Below are positions 1-5,471 of a DNA stretch of 5,855 bases, one piece after another. The stretch lies in NCBI GenBank assembly GCA_003151375.1, contig PLXI01000168.1, positions 4,011 to 9,865 of the forward strand. Reading direction: 5' to 3'. The notes below the pieces were generated by a model, which saw only the letters and a program-made list of their open reading frames with translations, ran no database searches and had not been told where the DNA came from. The DNA is from Hyphomicrobiales bacterium (GTDB taxonomy: Bacteria; Pseudomonadota; Alphaproteobacteria; Rhizobiales; Aestuariivirgaceae). The position numbers and the translations under genes were made by a program. Numbering within the stretch: position 1 is the first letter of the stretch; the number at the start of each line of letters is the position of its first letter.

Positions 1-1763
1 AGATAGATCGACTGGCCCAATTGCGTGCCATGGCCACCAATCAGAATGATCACGTCACCTGCTTGTTTGAAACGGTTGGTCATCATTTTAGTGAGATCGC
101 TGAGCAGGCCCACGCCGCCAATGGTTGGCGTTGGCAAAATGCCTTGGCCCATGGTTTCATTGTAAAGTGAGACATTGCCTGACACGACTGGATAGTCCAA
201 CGCGCGCGCCGCTTCGCCTATACCTTTAATGGCAAAGACGAGCTGACCCATATATTCGGGGCGTTCTGGGTTTCCGAAATTTAAATTGTCAGTGAAGGCA
301 ATGGGCAATGCGCCAACACAAGTGAGGTTGCGCCAACTTTCAGCCACGGCCTGTTTGCCGCCTTCAAAGGGATCGGCCTCAACATAACGCGGTGTTACAT
401 CTGATGAAACGGCGATGGCCTTCTTGCCATTGATGCGCACCACGCCTGCGTCGCCACCGGGGATTTGTGCGGAATTGGACCCTATCAGCGTATCATATTG
501 CTCCCACACCCAACGGCGTGAGCACATATCGGGCGATCCCAAAATTTGCAGCAAGGCGGTGCGTAAATTTGTGGGCGCTGGCACATCCGCAGGATTCAAC
601 TGGGCCAGTTTTTTAGGCTTAACCCACGGCCTGTCATATTCCGGCGCATTGTCGCCCATTTCCTTGATGGGCAAATCGGCTTTCACTTCGCCCTGGTGCT
701 TAATCACAAAGCGCAGTGTGTTGGTGGTTTTGCCTATAATCGCAAAATCTAGGCCCCATTTTATGAAAATGGCTTCAGCTTGCTTTTCCTTCTCAGGAAG
801 TAACACCATCAACATGCGCTCTTGCGATTCGGAGAGCATCATTTCATAGGCGCTCATGCCCTCTTCGCGGCAAGGCACTTTATCGAGATCAAGTTCAATG
901 CCGAGATTGCCCTTGGCTCCCATTTCGACGGCGGAAGATGTGAGGCCTGCCGCACCCATATCCTGAATGGCGATGACAGCACCTGAGGCCATTAGCTCAA
1001 GACAGGCTTCAAGCAAGCATTTTTCGGTGAACGGGTCACCCACTTGCACGGTGGGGCGTTTTTCATCGGCATCGGCTTCAAATGCAGCAGATGCCATGGT
1101 GGCACCGTGAATACCGTCGCGCCCGGTTTTTGCGCCGAGGTAAACCACGGGCAGGCCCACGCCCTTGGCCTTGGAATAGAAAATCTTATCGGCATCAGCC
1201 AGACCCACGGCCATGGCGTTGACGAGGATGTTGCCATTATAGCGAGCGTGGAAATTCACCTCGCCGCCAAGGGTTGGCACGCCGAAAGAGTTTCCGTAGC
1301 CGCCCACGCCAGCAACAACGCCGGAAACAAGGTGCTTGGTTTTTGGGTGCGAAGGTTCACCAAAACGCAGCGCGTTCAATGCTGCAATGGGGCGTGCACC
1401 CATGGTGAACACATCGCGCAATATGCCGCCCACACCGGTGGCTGAACCTTGATAGGGCTCAATAAACGACGGGTGATTATGGCTTTCCATTTTGAAGATA
1501 ATCGCTTGGCCGTCATCAATGTCGATCACGCCAGCGTTTTCACCCGGCCCGCAGATCACGCGCGGGCCCGTGGTGGGAAGCGTCTTCAGCCATTTTTTGG
1601 AGGATTTATATGAGCAGTGTTCGTTCCACATGGCCGAACAAATGCCCAGTTCAGTAAAGCTTGGCACGCGGCCTATGAGGCTCTTAAAACGCTCATATTC
1701 ATCGGGCTTTAGCCCATGTGCGGCGACGATTTCTGGGGTGATTGTGGGTTCAGGCTTGCTCAT
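1..1763 (-). CDS. purL: Phosphoribosylformylglycinamidine synthase, synthetase subunit PurL (5' part, runs off the window)
   Basis: Large ATP-dependent subunit of FGAM synthase, which converts FGAR, ATP and ammonia (from glutamine via PurQ) to FGAM in the cytosol, step 4 of de novo purine synthesis. My reading gives 587 uninterrupted codons. The small bacterial PurL family is about 740 residues, so roughly the last fifth is missing. Visible family blocks: MWNEHCSYKSS (45-55, with the conserved active-site His49), KMESHNHPSFIEPYQG (91-106, nucleotide-binding region), GNSFGVPTLGGEVNF (157-171), GAKTGRDGIHGA (210-221), QDMGAAG (267-273) and TDNLNFGNPE (491-500). The ATG at 1763 is well fixed: an in-frame TGA lies 11 codons upstream with no other ATG, GTG or TTG between. 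Its only SD-like sequence is a GGCGGGG run one base before the ATG, too close and inside a predicted hairpin. It is separated from purQ by two non-purine genes. Family assignment is secure. Confidence 0.98.
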   Translation of the reverse strand, partial: MSKPEPTITPEIVAAHGLKPDEYERFKSLIGRVPSFTELGICSAMWNEHCSYKSSKKWLKTLPTTGPRVICGPGENAGVIDIDDGQAIIFKMESHNHPSFIEPYQGSATGVGGILRDVFTMGARPIAALNALRFGEPSHPKTKHLVSGVVAGVGGYGNSFGVPTLGGEVNFHARYNGNILVNAMAVGLADADKIFYSKAKGVGLPVVYLGAKTGRDGIHGATMASAAFEADADEKRPTVQVGDPFTEKCLLEACLELMASGAVIAIQDMGAAGLTSSAVEMGAKGNLGIELDLDKVPCREEGMSAYEMMLSESQERMLMVLLPEKEKQAEAIFIKWGLDFAIIGKTTNTLRFVIKHQGEVKADLPIKEMGDNAPEYDRPWVKPKKLAQLNPADVPAPTNLRTALLQILGSPDMCSRRWVWEQYDTLIGSNSAQIPGGDAGVVRINGKKAIAVSSDVTPRYVEADPFEGGKQAVAESWRNLTCVGALPIAFTDNLNFGNPERPEYMGQLVFAIKGIGEAARALDYPVVSGNVSLYNETMGQGILPTPTIGGVGLLSDLTKMMTNRFKQAGDVIILIGGHGTQLGQSIY

Positions 1764-1788
1764 GCCCCGCCGTTTAAGCGGACAGGGC
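1764..1788 (-). promoter_or_regulatory. Stem-loop abutting the purL start codon
   Basis: Read on the minus strand, GCCCTG-(T bulge)-CCG pairs with CGG-CGGGGC around a CTTAAA loop. This gives nine base pairs (one a G-U wobble) with a single bulge. The 3' arm ends on the base just before the purL ATG and contains the only SD-like purine run. The stem is seen in the sequence; a role in limiting purL translation is inference. No U-tract follows, so it does not look like an intrinsic terminator for the upstream small gene. Confidence 0.45.
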
Positions 1789-1816
1789 CAGATTCACAAT
1801 GCGATTTTTTGGCTGA

Positions 1817-2020
1817 TTAAGCCGATTTTTTGCCGTGCATTTGGTCTGCAAGAGTGCGCGGTTGCGTCACCGTTGGGGTCATGGCTGCGGTTGACCAATC
1901 GAACTTAATAGAATGCCGCATCATGCGGTTCACGCGGTCTTGAAGCGCCTGCTCAGAATGCTTCAAATTCACGTTGTGTTGCACTTCAGTCTCAGACTTT
2001 TTGAATAAGCTGCTCAACAT
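1817..2020 (-). CDS. Small protein of unknown function (67 aa)
   Basis: I do not recognise this protein. It is hydrophilic, with no signal peptide or membrane segment. The N-terminal half (residues 1-40) is charged and probably helical, with KK, E, Q and R-rich stretches. The middle holds a FDWSTAAM segment (40-47) and the tail is Thr/Pro-containing and ends in basic residues (GKKSA). The start is chosen at the ATG at 2020 because a strong SD, GAGGAG at 2034-2029, sits 8 nt upstream; a 14-codon extension to an ATG at 2062 would place this SD inside the coding region. It lies 53 nt upstream of purL and 114 nt downstream of the PAP2 gene, same strand. The clear SD and compact fit support a real gene. 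Its function, and any link to purine synthesis or to the membrane protein, is unknown. Confidence 0.7.
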   Translation of the reverse strand: MLSSLFKKSETEVQHNVNLKHSEQALQDRVNRMMRHSIKFDWSTAAMTPTVTQPRTLADQMHGKKSA

Positions 2021-2028
2021 GTTAACGT

Positions 2029-2034
2029 CTCCTC
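2029..2034 (-). promoter_or_regulatory. Strong Shine-Dalgarno of the 67-aa gene
   Basis: GAGGAG on the minus strand lies 8 nt before the ATG at 2020. It is the best ribosome binding site among the minus-strand genes and decides the shorter start for the small protein. The spacer contains the palindrome GTTAAC. Confidence 0.7.
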
Positions 2035-2055
2035 GGCAATCGATAGGTTTAATGA

Positions 2056-2067
2056 ATACCAAGGTAT
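2056..2067. repeat. Short inverted repeat ATACC-AA-GGTAT
   Basis: Five-base arms flank a 2-nt centre, next to the larger inverted repeat at 2070-2088 in the leader of the small gene. Arms this short can arise by chance. It is listed because the two dyads are adjacent in a noncoding gap. Confidence 0.3.
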
Positions 2068-2069
2068 GT

Positions 2070-2088
2070 CGTTAATCTAGGATTAACG
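2070..2088. promoter_or_regulatory. Perfect inverted repeat, candidate operator
   Basis: CGTTAATC-TAG-GATTAACG is an 8-bp perfect inverted repeat with a 3-nt centre, located 50-68 nt upstream of the ATG of the small gene and 47 nt after the PAP2 stop codon. No U-tract follows on either strand, and the arms are AT-rich, so a protein-binding site is more plausible than a terminator. A second, shorter inverted repeat (ATACC-AA-GGTAT, 2056-2067) lies 2 nt away. Operator function is inference. Confidence 0.4.
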
Positions 2089-2134
2089 GGACTTACGGTG
2101 AAGCGGTGGGAAATTTTAACTGCGGTGTTTAAAT

Positions 2135-3193
2135 TTAATTAGCCATGAATAATAGGCGCTTGAAAAAGTGCGGCAGCGCAAAATCTTGTGCAGACGTTCC
2201 GGGTAAATATGGCGAAAGCCGCGGCAGAATCTTTACTTTCCAGATCCAAACATAAAATAAGGTGATTAAACCGCCACCAAAGATATCGACAAGATAGTGA
2301 CCGCCATATACTGGCGTTGCGACAATGATTACGATCCCAGTCAAATAGGCAAGCCAACTCACCGGTCCGAGCCCTCGATTGCAATAAAAAATAATTAAGG
2401 CCATGCAACAATGGAACGACGGGAAGCATACCAAACCCTCTGCTGTTCGTGGATCAATGACAACATGGGCGGCCTCACGAAGTGCATGTAGCTGCGCCGA
2501 TATAACAGCAAGGTAGTGACGACCGTTCAACTCTATAGCGCGCAAAATACCTGCATCGGCAAGGCTGTCTGTGGCCGGATATGCGGGAAAAAACCCTGCG
2601 ATAACGACGCAAGTGAGCGCTGTTGCCGACATCAAGAAGCAGATCTCGATAACGCGAATCCGGTCATTTCGCAAAATCGCGATGACGGGGGTGAGCACGA
2701 TGCCGCTCAGGGTTAGTTTCGCATAGGAATTTGAGAAAATGAAATTGGCCCACGGGTGGTCATACATTACGTGTGCATAGGCATTCCAATCAAATCCCAA
2801 TGCCTGATCTGCGGCGGCTAAGGAATGATCGATAAGAGGAAAGCCGAAGGCAAAAAGCATGTGGCTGAATAAAGCAACACAGCAGGCTGTGTAGTTAACC
2901 CACAGATAAAGCACCATGGCACACCATACCCGGTGCAAGAACCAGTCGAAAGTGTGGAAGCGCACATAGCGCCACAACATTAAAAACCACGCCAGAGGGA
3001 AATAAATATAGACAACGGCGTAACCGAAATTAGCAACTTCAATGCGGGGTGAGGCTCCATCAATCAAGGCGCAAAGCGCCAAGACCAGACTCGGCATTGC
3101 CCATAGCGCCCAATGCGGGAACAAGACCGCATGCAGACGCTCCATATTGATCGAAGGCTTGATGATCGAAGATAAGTGTAAGGCGGTGGTCAT
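2135..3193 (-). CDS. PAP2/Aur1-like membrane phosphatase superfamily protein
   Basis: Integral membrane protein of 352 aa from the ATG at 3193, probably a lipid phosphatase or phosphotransferase acting at the inner membrane; the substrate cannot be told. Hydrophobic segments (numbered from that ATG) lie near 27-43, 57-74, 90-118, 161-174, 181-202, 262-271, 280-296 and 302-320. Two superfamily motifs are present: FPSFH at 257-261, matching the PSxH motif, and GGHYLVDIFGG at 297-307, matching the HxxxD motif (His299, Asp303). The classical first motif KxxxxxxRP is not evident, and the FPSxH/HYxxD pattern fits the inositol-phosphoceramide-synthase-like (PAP2_3) branch better than PgpB. The start is uncertain: ATG 3193, ATG 3145 and an upstream TTG at 3223 are all open and none has a convincing SD. 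The gene sits 73 nt after purQ and before the small gene and purL, an unexpected place for a membrane enzyme. Confidence 0.85.
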   Translation of the reverse strand: MTTALHLSSIIKPSINMERLHAVLFPHWALWAMPSLVLALCALIDGASPRIEVANFGYAVVYIYFPLAWFLMLWRYVRFHTFDWFLHRVWCAMVLYLWVNYTACCVALFSHMLFAFGFPLIDHSLAAADQALGFDWNAYAHVMYDHPWANFIFSNSYAKLTLSGIVLTPVIAILRNDRIRVIEICFLMSATALTCVVIAGFFPAYPATDSLADAGILRAIELNGRHYLAVISAQLHALREAAHVVIDPRTAEGLVCFPSFHCCMALIIFYCNRGLGPVSWLAYLTGIVIIVATPVYGGHYLVDIFGGGLITLFYVWIWKVKILPRLSPYLPGTSAQDFALPHFFKRLLFMAN

Positions 3194-3258
3194 GCAGGGC
3201 AACCCATTAACGTTTGGGCGCAATCTAGGCTGTGCGGTTTTAAAAATGGATTAAAATA

Positions 3259-3276
3259 GGCGCGGATTAAGCCGCC
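3259..3276 (-). terminator. Possible intrinsic terminator or attenuator at the end of purQ
   Basis: On the minus strand GGCGG pairs with CCGCGCC (one bulged G) around a loop carrying the purQ stop codon, followed directly by TATTTTAATCC and, a few bases on, TTTTT. The stem is short (5 bp, all G-C) but the T-rich tail starts immediately. It could end or attenuate purCSQ transcription before the PAP2 gene. The structure is seen; its activity is inferred. Confidence 0.35.
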
Positions 3277-3932
3277 AACAGACTTTCAAACAGGGTCACG
3301 CAATCTTGCTTGCCGTGCAGCGCTTCGATCATGTTTTCCGGATGCGGCATCATGCCGATCACATTGCCAGCCTCGTTGCAGATACCAGCAATATCATTCA
3401 TCGCACCATTGGGGTTTGTGCCCTCAACATAGCGGAACACCACGCGGCCTTCGCCTTCAATGCGTTTCAGAGTTTCAGCATCAACAATATAATTGCCTTC
3501 GCCATGTGCCACGGGGCAGGAGACGATGCTGCCTTGAGCGGTCTTGTTGGTGAAGAAAGTTTGATTATTTTCAATGCGAAGGCGCACTTCTTTGCAAACG
3601 AACTTCAAGTCGGCATTGCGCACCAAAGCGCCGGGCAAAAGGCCTGCCTCAGTGACGATTTGAAAACCATTGCATACGCCTAGAACCTTAAGGCCTTTGG
3701 CTGCCTTGGCCTTCACATCGGCCATGATCGGCGAGCGCGCGGCAATGGCACCACAGCGCAGATAATCACCGTAAGAAAAACCGCCAGGCACGACGACCAG
3801 ATCGGTGCCAGCGGGCAGGTTGGTGTCGGTATGCCAAACCACATGGGGCGTTTTGCCAGTGGTGCGTTGCAATGCCAGCACCATGTCATGCTCACGGTTT
3901 ATGCCAGGGAAAAGCAGGACTGCGGAGTTCAT
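3267..3932 (-). CDS. purQ: Phosphoribosylformylglycinamidine synthase, glutaminase subunit PurQ
   Basis: Class I glutamine amidotransferase subunit of 221 aa, the usual length, that hydrolyses glutamine and feeds ammonia to PurL in the PurL-PurQ-PurS complex. The nucleophile Cys87 lies in GVCNGFQ (85-91), and the partner His197 and Glu199 lie in MMPHPEN (194-200). Other family blocks are VVVPGGFSYGDYLRCGA (46-62) and VAHGEGNY (141-148). The N-terminal block reads FPGINREHDM, where I recall FPGSNCDRD or similar as the common form; this may be a lineage variant. The ATG at 3932 lies 3 nt after the purS stop, with only a poor SD, so translation is probably coupled to purS. All catalytic residues are present and the gene looks intact. 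Confidence 0.98.
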   Translation of the reverse strand: MNSAVLLFPGINREHDMVLALQRTTGKTPHVVWHTDTNLPAGTDLVVVPGGFSYGDYLRCGAIAARSPIMADVKAKAAKGLKVLGVCNGFQIVTEAGLLPGALVRNADLKFVCKEVRLRIENNQTFFTNKTAQGSIVSCPVAHGEGNYIVDAETLKRIEGEGRVVFRYVEGTNPNGAMNDIAGICNEAGNVIGMMPHPENMIEALHGKQDCVTLFESLLAA

Positions 3933-3935
3933 CGC

Positions 3936-4175
3936 TCAGGCCAACTCAATTGCGTAATTCTCGATCACTGTATTGGCGATCAGTTTTTCGCACATCTGTT
4001 TGAGCATCACTTCGGCTTTGGCCTTGTCGGTCTCAGCCAGTTCGACTTCAAAGAACTTGCCTTGGCGCACGCCGTTGACGCCGGAAAAACCCATTGAACC
4101 CAGAGCATGTTCGATAGCTTTGCCTTGGGGGTCAAGCACGCCGTTCTTCAAGGTGACTTTAATTTTGGCTTTCAT
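3936..4175 (-). CDS. purS: Phosphoribosylformylglycinamidine synthase subunit PurS
   Basis: Small structural subunit (79 aa, usual length about 80) that bridges PurL and PurQ in the split FGAM synthase complex and is needed for ammonia transfer. It begins MKAKIKVTLKNGVLDPQGKA, the family hallmark, and continues with AIEHALGSMGFSGVNGVRQGK (24-44) and a C-terminal amphipathic region ending NTVIENYAIELA. The start is set at the ATG at 4175, one base after the purC stop; a GTG at 4187 would add only four residues (MIYK) and overlap purC, and does not fit the family start. A GAAGAG within the purC 3' end may act as a somewhat distant SD. The junctions with purC (1 nt) and purQ (3 nt) mark a tight operon. 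Confidence 0.97.
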   Translation of the reverse strand: MKAKIKVTLKNGVLDPQGKAIEHALGSMGFSGVNGVRQGKFFEVELAETDKAKAEVMLKQMCEKLIANTVIENYAIELA

Positions 4176-4176
4176 T

Positions 4177-4956
4177 TTATAAATCACTCTTCACCAGTTT
4201 TGGTCGTGAACGTGGCGGGGTTTCACCCTCTTGGATGATGCCCAAACGGCGCGCCACTTCTTGATAAGCGTCAACTAAGCTTCCAAGATCACGGCGGAAA
4301 ATGTCTTTGTCCATCTTGGCGTTATTGTTGCGCATATCCCAAAGCCTGCAATTATCAGGCGAAATTTCATCCGCCAAAACCACACGCATCATCTCATTCT
4401 CGACAAAACGGCCGAATTCCAGTTTGAAATCAACCAGCTTGATGCCAATTCCCATGAACAGACCCGACAGGAAATCATTGATGCGGATGGACATGTGCAT
4501 CATGTCATCCATTTCCATAGGTGTGGCCCAGCCGAAGGCGGTGATGTGTTCTTCATTCACCATGGGATCGCCCAGCTTATCGTTCTTGTAATAGCATTCG
4601 ATGATAGAGCGTGGCAGAGCAGTGCCTTCTTCTAATCCCAATCGCTTGGCCAAAGACCCGGCCGCAACGTTGCGGATCACCACCTCGAGAGGGATGATTT
4701 CAACCGAGCGCACCAGTTGTTCACGCATGTTCAATGACCGCAGAAAATGCGTGGGCAGGCCGATATCATTCAACTTGGTGAAAATGAATTCAGAGATACG
4801 CTGATTGAGCACACCTTTGCCTTCAATCACTGCCTTTTTTTCGGCATTGAAAGCTGTCGCATCATCCTTGAAGTGCACAATCACCGTATTTGGCTCTGGG
4901 CCTTGATATAAGATCTTGGCCTTGCCTTCATAAAGCTGTGTGCGCTTACCATTCAT
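4177..4956 (-). CDS. purC: Phosphoribosylaminoimidazole-succinocarboxamide synthase (SAICAR synthetase)
   Basis: Cytosolic enzyme that joins CAIR and aspartate with ATP to form SAICAR in purine synthesis. It is 259 aa, close to the usual bacterial length. YEGKAK (9-14) is the N-terminal nucleotide-binding loop. IIPLEVVIRNVAAGS (87-101) and LVDFKLEFG (174-182) match the two known SAICAR synthetase signatures, and DEISPDNCRLW (196-206) is the conserved active-site block. The last ~15 residues, after RRLGIIQEG, are Pro/Arg/Lys-rich and look like a poorly conserved tail. The start is the ATG at 4956, with GAGG 9 nt upstream; an in-frame TTG at 4971 overlaps that SD region and is less likely. It is the first gene of the purCSQ run, so its upstream region should hold the operon promoter. 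Confidence 0.98.
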   Translation of the reverse strand: MNGKRTQLYEGKAKILYQGPEPNTVIVHFKDDATAFNAEKKAVIEGKGVLNQRISEFIFTKLNDIGLPTHFLRSLNMREQLVRSVEIIPLEVVIRNVAAGSLAKRLGLEEGTALPRSIIECYYKNDKLGDPMVNEEHITAFGWATPMEMDDMMHMSIRINDFLSGLFMGIGIKLVDFKLEFGRFVENEMMRVVLADEISPDNCRLWDMRNNNAKMDKDIFRRDLGSLVDAYQEVARRLGIIQEGETPPRSRPKLVKSDL

Positions 4957-4965
4957 CGGGAGAAT

Positions 4966-4969
4966 CCTC
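4966..4969 (-). promoter_or_regulatory. Shine-Dalgarno of purC
   Basis: GAGG on the minus strand lies 9 nt before the ATG at 4956 and supports that start over the upstream TTG at 4971. Confidence 0.55.
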
Positions 4970-5044
4970 AAATCACTGACCCTGCGGATACTAACATGCG
5001 AGCCACTCTAAAAGAGGTTTTATGAGGCCCTGTGGAAAGCGAGC

Positions 5045-5073
5045 TTCATAGTCTGCTTTATTGCACTGCACAA
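5045..5073 (-). promoter_or_regulatory. Candidate promoter of the purCSQ operon
   Basis: On the minus strand TTGTGC (5073-5068) and TATGAA (5050-5045) are separated by 17 nt, a sigma-70-like layout with 3/6 and 4/6 matches to the consensus. It would give a leader of roughly 80 nt before purC. The hexamers are weak, and this is the best of several poor candidates in the 188-nt divergent region. No E. coli-type PurR operator (ACGCAAACGTTTGCGT-like) is seen. Confidence 0.25.
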
Positions 5074-5132
5074 ACTGTATTTTTGGCTTGATTTGTGGCT
5101 TTTTCCCACTACTTGATAGATGGGAGTTTTAT

Positions 5133-5138
5133 GGAGAG
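5133..5138 (+). promoter_or_regulatory. Shine-Dalgarno of the DUF1476 gene
   Basis: GGAGAG lies 6 nt before the ATG at 5145 and decides this start over an in-frame upstream TTG at 5061. The same bases fall inside a five-codon open frame beginning with the ATG at 5131. Confidence 0.65.
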
Positions 5139-5144
5139 CGAGTC

Positions 5145-5471
5145 ATGACAACCTTCGATAATCGTGAAAAAGCAGCAGAAGGCGCTTTTGCGGCGCATGA
5201 ATCAGTTGAATTCGCTGTGCGTGCTAAACGTGACTTACTGGTCGGCCAGTGGGCGGCTAACCTGCTTGGCTTGAAAGACAAAGATGCCGCTGCCTATGCC
5301 AAAAGCTTGGTTTCCACCGATTTGGAAAAGCACGGTGAAGTGGATGTGATTGATAAGCTGAAACAAGATTTCAAAGCCAAAGGTGTTTCTGTCTCAGCTG
5401 ACATCATCAAAAGCACCATGGCACAAAAACTGGCTGATGCGCGCGAACAGCTAAAAGCAGCACAGAAATGA
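5145..5471 (+). CDS. DUF1476 protein, ATPase inhibitor subunit zeta family
   Basis: Small soluble protein of 108 aa. It begins MTTFDNREKAAEGAFAAHE and carries the family core RAKRDLLVGQWAANLLGL (26-43), with the conserved G-x-WAA at 34-38, then an AAAYAKSLVSTDLE stretch (48-61) and a Lys/Gln-rich helical C-terminus. DUF1476 includes the zeta subunit of alphaproteobacterial F1Fo-ATP synthase, shown in Paracoccus denitrificans to inhibit ATP hydrolysis through its N-terminal segment; that family knowledge is the basis of the function. Whether this homologue inhibits strongly cannot be read from sequence, because inhibitory potency differs between alphaproteobacteria. Its stop overlaps the aldolase start (ATGA). 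It is divergent from purC across 188 nt. The family is nearly confined to Alphaproteobacteria, which helps place the organism. Confidence 0.92.
   Translation: MTTFDNREKAAEGAFAAHESVEFAVRAKRDLLVGQWAANLLGLKDKDAAAYAKSLVSTDLEKHGEVDVIDKLKQDFKAKGVSVSADIIKSTMAQKLADAREQLKAAQK

Noticed and set aside
1..1763. Possible frameshift in purL, considered because no complete frame is bounded inside the window
   Set aside because: Manual translation stays in one frame with family blocks from the ATG at 1763 to the edge; the gene is simply cut by the window.
1764..1788. Intrinsic terminator reading of the hairpin before purL
   Set aside because: The stem is followed by the purL coding sequence with no U-tract on the minus strand.
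415..1908. Long plus-strand open frames (for example 415-849, 1044-1445, 1492-1908)
   Set aside because: They lie opposite purL, whose minus-strand frame shows continuous family conservation. The plus-strand translations have no recognisable domain, and the last also crosses the purL-orf67 gap.
3306..4804. Plus-strand open frames opposite purQ, purS and purC
   Set aside because: They are antisense shadows of well-conserved genes, with low-complexity or domain-free translations.
5006..5016. Small hairpin CTCT-AAA-AGAG in the divergent region, with TTTT after it on the plus strand
   Set aside because: The stem has only four pairs, and no plus-strand gene ends here that would need a terminator.
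5061..5144. N-terminal extension of the DUF1476 protein from a TTG at 5061
   Set aside because: The extension would swallow the clear SD at 5133-5138, and the family begins at MTTFDNRE; the extra residues look like translated leader.
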